From contig JADNYV010000524.1 of assembly GCA_015501055.1 (NCBI GenBank), positions 1 to 23,754 of the forward strand: a stretch of 23,754 nt of DNA. The letters run 5' to 3'. Both the position numbers and the translations under genes were made by a program. The notes under the pieces are model-generated. The model was not told where the DNA came from, ran no database searches, and saw only the letters and a list, made by a program, of their open reading frames with translations. Position 1 is the first letter of the stretch. Each line of letters opens with the position of its first letter. This document shows, one piece after another, positions 20,182-23,754 of this stretch. Source of the stretch: Mucidula mucida. Its lineage: Eukaryota; Basidiomycota; Agaricomycetes; Agaricales; Physalacriaceae.

Positions 20182-23100
20182 TCAACTCTTTGCCTTTGCC
20201 TTCCTCCTGGCTTTGAGCTGTAAACGGTTAGCCCAGCGAAACACCGTTAGAGATGGAACAAGCACAAACCTTGGCCCTTTGCCGTGCTCCCCGCCCCAAC
20301 TGTTCCTCGCCCGACGGCGCATCATCCCCTTCATCATTCTCATGCGGGTCGGCCATCTCCACATCACTGGTCGCCTTCCTAGATGTCCCCTCATCCTCCT
20401 CATCGTCATTTATCCCGTCATCGTCATCATCCTCTTCCTCGGCCCGAGACTTGCGCTTTTTCCTCGACCGCCTACAGGAGGAGGTCAGCCACAACCATCA
20501 ACTCAATTACTCTAGATACGTACTTTGCCCCATGGCCGTTAGTCGCTGGCGCCTTGCGCTTTGCCGGTTTGCGTTCCTTGTCCTATGATAAGTCAAGTAT
20601 CAGCCACGAGTTCTCTCTTAACAAAGAAAACACGTACACCTCCCTTGACGCCACCAAAGAATCCTTTCGCCCATTTGATAGTTTCTTCCGGAAGATATGT
20701 CTCCGCCAAGTTCTAACCCGATTTCAACATAAGGCATGCTGTAAACGCATACTAAATGTACCTTATTTGCTTCCTCGAGGCTCTTTGGCGGCTTGAAGAT
20801 ATCCGGCGGCATCTTAATCTTGCCAGGATAGGCGTCCAAGGGCCACTTTCTGCTACGAGCGAAGGCACGCGTTATTTCCTCTGCCAGTTCACACATTATC
20901 CAAAAGTTCTAGATCTCCACATCAGACATGCACCATCCCAATTATGCAACCACCTACCCGATTGTACTGGGTATTAGCATCTTGAACCGTCTTTCCTTTC
21001 TGTGCGGAGACAAGGAGTAACGGTATATTATCGGCAGTTGCGACGAGTTCAAGATAGTTCCGTATATACCTTAAAAAGGTATGTTGTAGCTCGGGGAACG
21101 GAGAAACAGTACGTACTTGGAATGATCTTGGAGATCTTGGTGTGTTTCGACAAAATCGGGGTGATGTGCGAGGAAATGGATGAATCGGATGAAGAGGGTG
21201 GCGATGAACTTGGTGCGGGTTTCTGCTACATAATCAGGTTAAGGTCTATGAATCAGATCAAGGGCGAACCGGCTGCGCGACGGTTAATAGCGCCTACGAT
21301 GTACATCGAGGCCTAGAGAAACATAAGAAAAAGTGGCGTGGTATAAGAAGAATCCTTACGGCTGCTCTCAGGTCCTCTTCGGGATCATGCACGGTGAGGA
21401 ACGGTATAATGTTGTAAACGTCCGGCACTTGCTGCTGGTGAAGGATCGCGAAAGCCTTTGTGAGAAAGTTAAACCGGACCTCGTAACATGTGTCCTATAC
21501 ATCATTCGTTAAATAAACGATGTGATAAACATAGGGGGCAAGCGTACCTGCGAGACTAACGCCAGCTGTTCGAAGCGAGGAGAAATCGCTCTACTGTAGA
21601 CCGGCGTCACTGACGCTAACTGAATCAAAGAGAGAGCGGCCGTCAAGCGTAGTCGGGACATGAGTGTTGGGCTTCAGAACCTTAGTCAGACACGAGAAGC
21701 GAAAGAGCGACAGACGTACTCTTCATCAACAGTCCTCGATAACGAGCCATTGGCTTCAAGTAGGGCAAGGAACATCTTCAAAGCAGGTTCCGACACTAAG
21801 CCGGCCTTGTCTGTTCCAGCATAAGCGCGACATCGATTCCTGAAAGCTTTCAACGCAAGAATCTTTGCCCAGTAAAGGTCCGGCAAAACTTCGTCTGCAG
21901 CCCATTCCTCCTCCCCTCCACTCCCTTCGTCTTCAGGCAGAGGACTGGGTTGCATCAATAGATGCTTGACTAAAAACTCGGTGATGACGTCACTCTTCGC
22001 CTCGAAAGCGTCAGGAGCGAACAGAGAGAACTGTGCGAGAGCAGAGATATGGGCCACCAAAAAATTTGGAGGCGCATCCTCAAGACTGTCCGCTAAGGAC
22101 TTAGCGACAAGATGAATGTCATATTCGACTTCGGGGAAGAAAGAGTCACACACCTCGACCGCACGACCGCAAGCTGCACTTTGATTAGGTGTATGGCAGA
22201 GTAATCTCGCCGCAAACTTTGCGTGTTTCTCTCCCGGGCCAACTGCATATCTTGCATATCGCTGAATTTGCAACCTAGAGTGGCTCGTCAGTTACACCGA
22301 GGCGAACATTCGAGTGAAACACACTTGTCATCAGACGCAAGCTCCGAATCATAGCGAATCAAGCACGACAACGCGCGCAGGCAGGTCGCAGTCAACAGAT
22401 TCTGCTCTTCACTCGCTATCGCCGCGGTTAACAGGTTCTGATGCGCTTTGAAGAGGCAGGTAGATGCTTTGAAACATATCTCAGCAACACCGCGGCTCGC
22501 TGCGCACAAGCGCTCGCCCATGTACTCGCTCCGCTTTCCTGCCCCTCTTCTAATCGCTTCAATAATGTCGGAATAGACGACTGGTTGATGATGTGGTACG
22601 TTGCCCGCCGAAGGAAAATTTTCATTGTAGCAGCGATGCCAACGGCTTTGTCGGCTAACCTTTTCAGGAACTCGTCCTGGAAACGAGTGAGTATAGTGGG
22701 TGATCACTGACAGTTATGCGTTACCTTTCGCTTAACCAAGGTCTTAACATCGGTCTGAGGATCCATACACTTTTTCAACAGCTTGTAGAGGGTCTGGTCG
22801 TTGAGCTCTGCAAACCCTTCAAAATCTTCTGCCGCCTTGGCGGTATCGTGGAAATAAGCTGTAAGAATAGATCAACAGAAGTTTGAGCTTGAGCAGAAAA
22901 CATACATGAATGTTGCTTGATTAAGCGCGATAAATTACTCTTAACGGCTTCCTCGTTCTCATCAATGACCCCACCCTGAGGAACTCAAGTTCAATGTTTC
23001 CGTAGCCTTATAGGAACTTACATTGTTCGCGATGCATGCATCAAGGTAGCGTGAATACGGCGTCGGGTACCTAAAAAAGTCAATTACTGCGTACGTCGGA

Positions 23101-23698
23101 CAGTATGGACAAGTACTCACACCGACTTGAGATTGGTTGCGACTAGGAGGGCACTATTGGCTTTTCGTCCTCGAGAAAATTCATAACAGTGAGAAGTCTG
23201 TCGGTCCATCGCACCTCGTCGACTTCAATCTCGGCAGATTTGTCTTTCGAAGTCAATGGACTCGGAAGAGGGAGGATCGAGTCGTATATAGTTTGCTCGA
23301 CGACTGGTCTGCTCTCCAAATTCATTGCTACAAGTGGCAATACGTGGTTGGGGATCCAGGAGAATTGACGGACGGCGGCGGCGTCGTGGTTCTCACTAAC
23401 GGAGGTCAGTGGGGTCCTACCAAGACGATGCTGCACGTACATTAGGGGATAAGCAAGGTTGTACAGTTTCCCAAGTGTTTTAGGGTTTCTGTTCGGACGG
23501 ATTGCTAGGGCCGGTGTGAATAAACGCAAAAATGAAAGCGCCGGCTAACCTTTTTGTCAGATGCGCGCGAGGCAAGATTCTGGAGATGATCCCGCGGTAC
23601 ATGATGGAGGATAGTTTCAAAGTCCACTTGTCCGTAGAGTTTGCTGACTGCAGCGCGAACCTTCTCATCGGGATCCAAGGTTTTCATTTGCAAGACAC
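20182..23698 (-). CDS. PDS5: PDS5 sister-chromatid cohesion protein, 5' partial, three apparent frameshifts
   Basis: Eighteen exons are visible: 23550-23698, 23441-23504, 23121-23395, 23022-23070, 22906-22975, 22725-22858, 22325-22676, 21720-22274, 21548-21671, 21360-21494, 21270-21312, 21117-21225, 20958-21069, 20762-20908, 20638-20712, 20524-20582, 20270-20471, 20182-20217. They give about 896 residues; full-length fungal PDS5 is near 1200, so the N-terminal quarter lies beyond the window. Pds5 is a HEAT-repeat cohesin regulator. Marks seen: LDPDEKVRAAVSKLYGQVDF, VRWTDRLLTVMNFLED, LNDQTLYKLLKKCMDPQTDV, IFLRRATYHIINQSSIPTLL, NIIPFLTVHDPEEDLRAA, IHFLAHHPDFVETHQDLQ, YPGKIKMPPDIFKPP. The C-terminus is Lys/Arg-rich, then a long Glu/Asp tract, then a basic end (LKARRKAKAKS). 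The conserved frame breaks near 23478-23481, 23162-23165 and 22455-22456. Each is restored in principle by one more base in a homopolymer, and exon lengths are off by exactly one base at each. Bases 23699-23754 look like the end of an intron. Confidence 0.94.
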
Positions 23699-23754
23699 CT
23701 ATCACTTGATTAACAGCGCAAAATGAGACACGGAGCACCAACTTTCGATATGAA

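Overview
The window reads as nuclear DNA from a filamentous basidiomycete, most likely an Agaricomycete. Every recognisable gene is cut by many short introns (about 42-79 bases, GT...AG, usually GTAAGT/GTACGT/GTATGT-like donors). The protein set (short secreted tyrosinase, Gti1/Pac2 WOPR regulator, a small intracellular beta-trefoil inhibitor-like protein, SEC5, PDS5, ENP2, RMD1) fits that lineage. No rRNA, tRNA, CRISPR array, transposase or long repeat was seen.

Layout. 199-854 (-): weak secreted hypothetical. 890-3328 (-): ENP2/NOL10, nucleolar WD-repeat protein. 3774-5215 (+): ten-exon secreted tyrosinase, divergent from ENP2. 5216-8666: 3.4 kb with no recognisable gene but spliced, coding-like stretches on the + strand (best at 6238-6932). 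8667-9853 (+): Gti1/Pac2 regulator with three reading-frame breaks. 9854-10749: no gene seen. 10750 to about 11950 (-): unrecognised spliced gene whose C-terminal exons are clear. 12005-14026 (+): RMD1-family (DUF155) protein. 14900-18417 (-): SEC5 exocyst subunit in 15 exons. 18619-19292 (-): 151-residue beta-trefoil/inhibitor-like protein. 20182-23698 (-): C-terminal three quarters of PDS5, running off the right edge.

There is no sign that the genes form one pathway. Most are housekeeping (ribosome biogenesis, exocytosis, sister-chromatid cohesion, mitochondrial function). Three may be lineage-specific or environment-facing: the tyrosinase, the inhibitor-like protein and the WOPR regulator.

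The most useful observations concern sequence quality and gene structure. PDS5, a cohesin regulator expected to be intact, has three single-base frame breaks, each explained by one missing base in a homopolymer. The Gti1/Pac2 gene has three more within about 250 bases. ENP2, tyrosinase, RMD1, SEC5 and the inhibitor-like gene need no such correction. The window also holds a GC-AG intron whose GT alternatives all fail, and exons of 10, 11 and 12 bases. Exon boundaries were worked out by hand from splice motifs, phase and family conservation.
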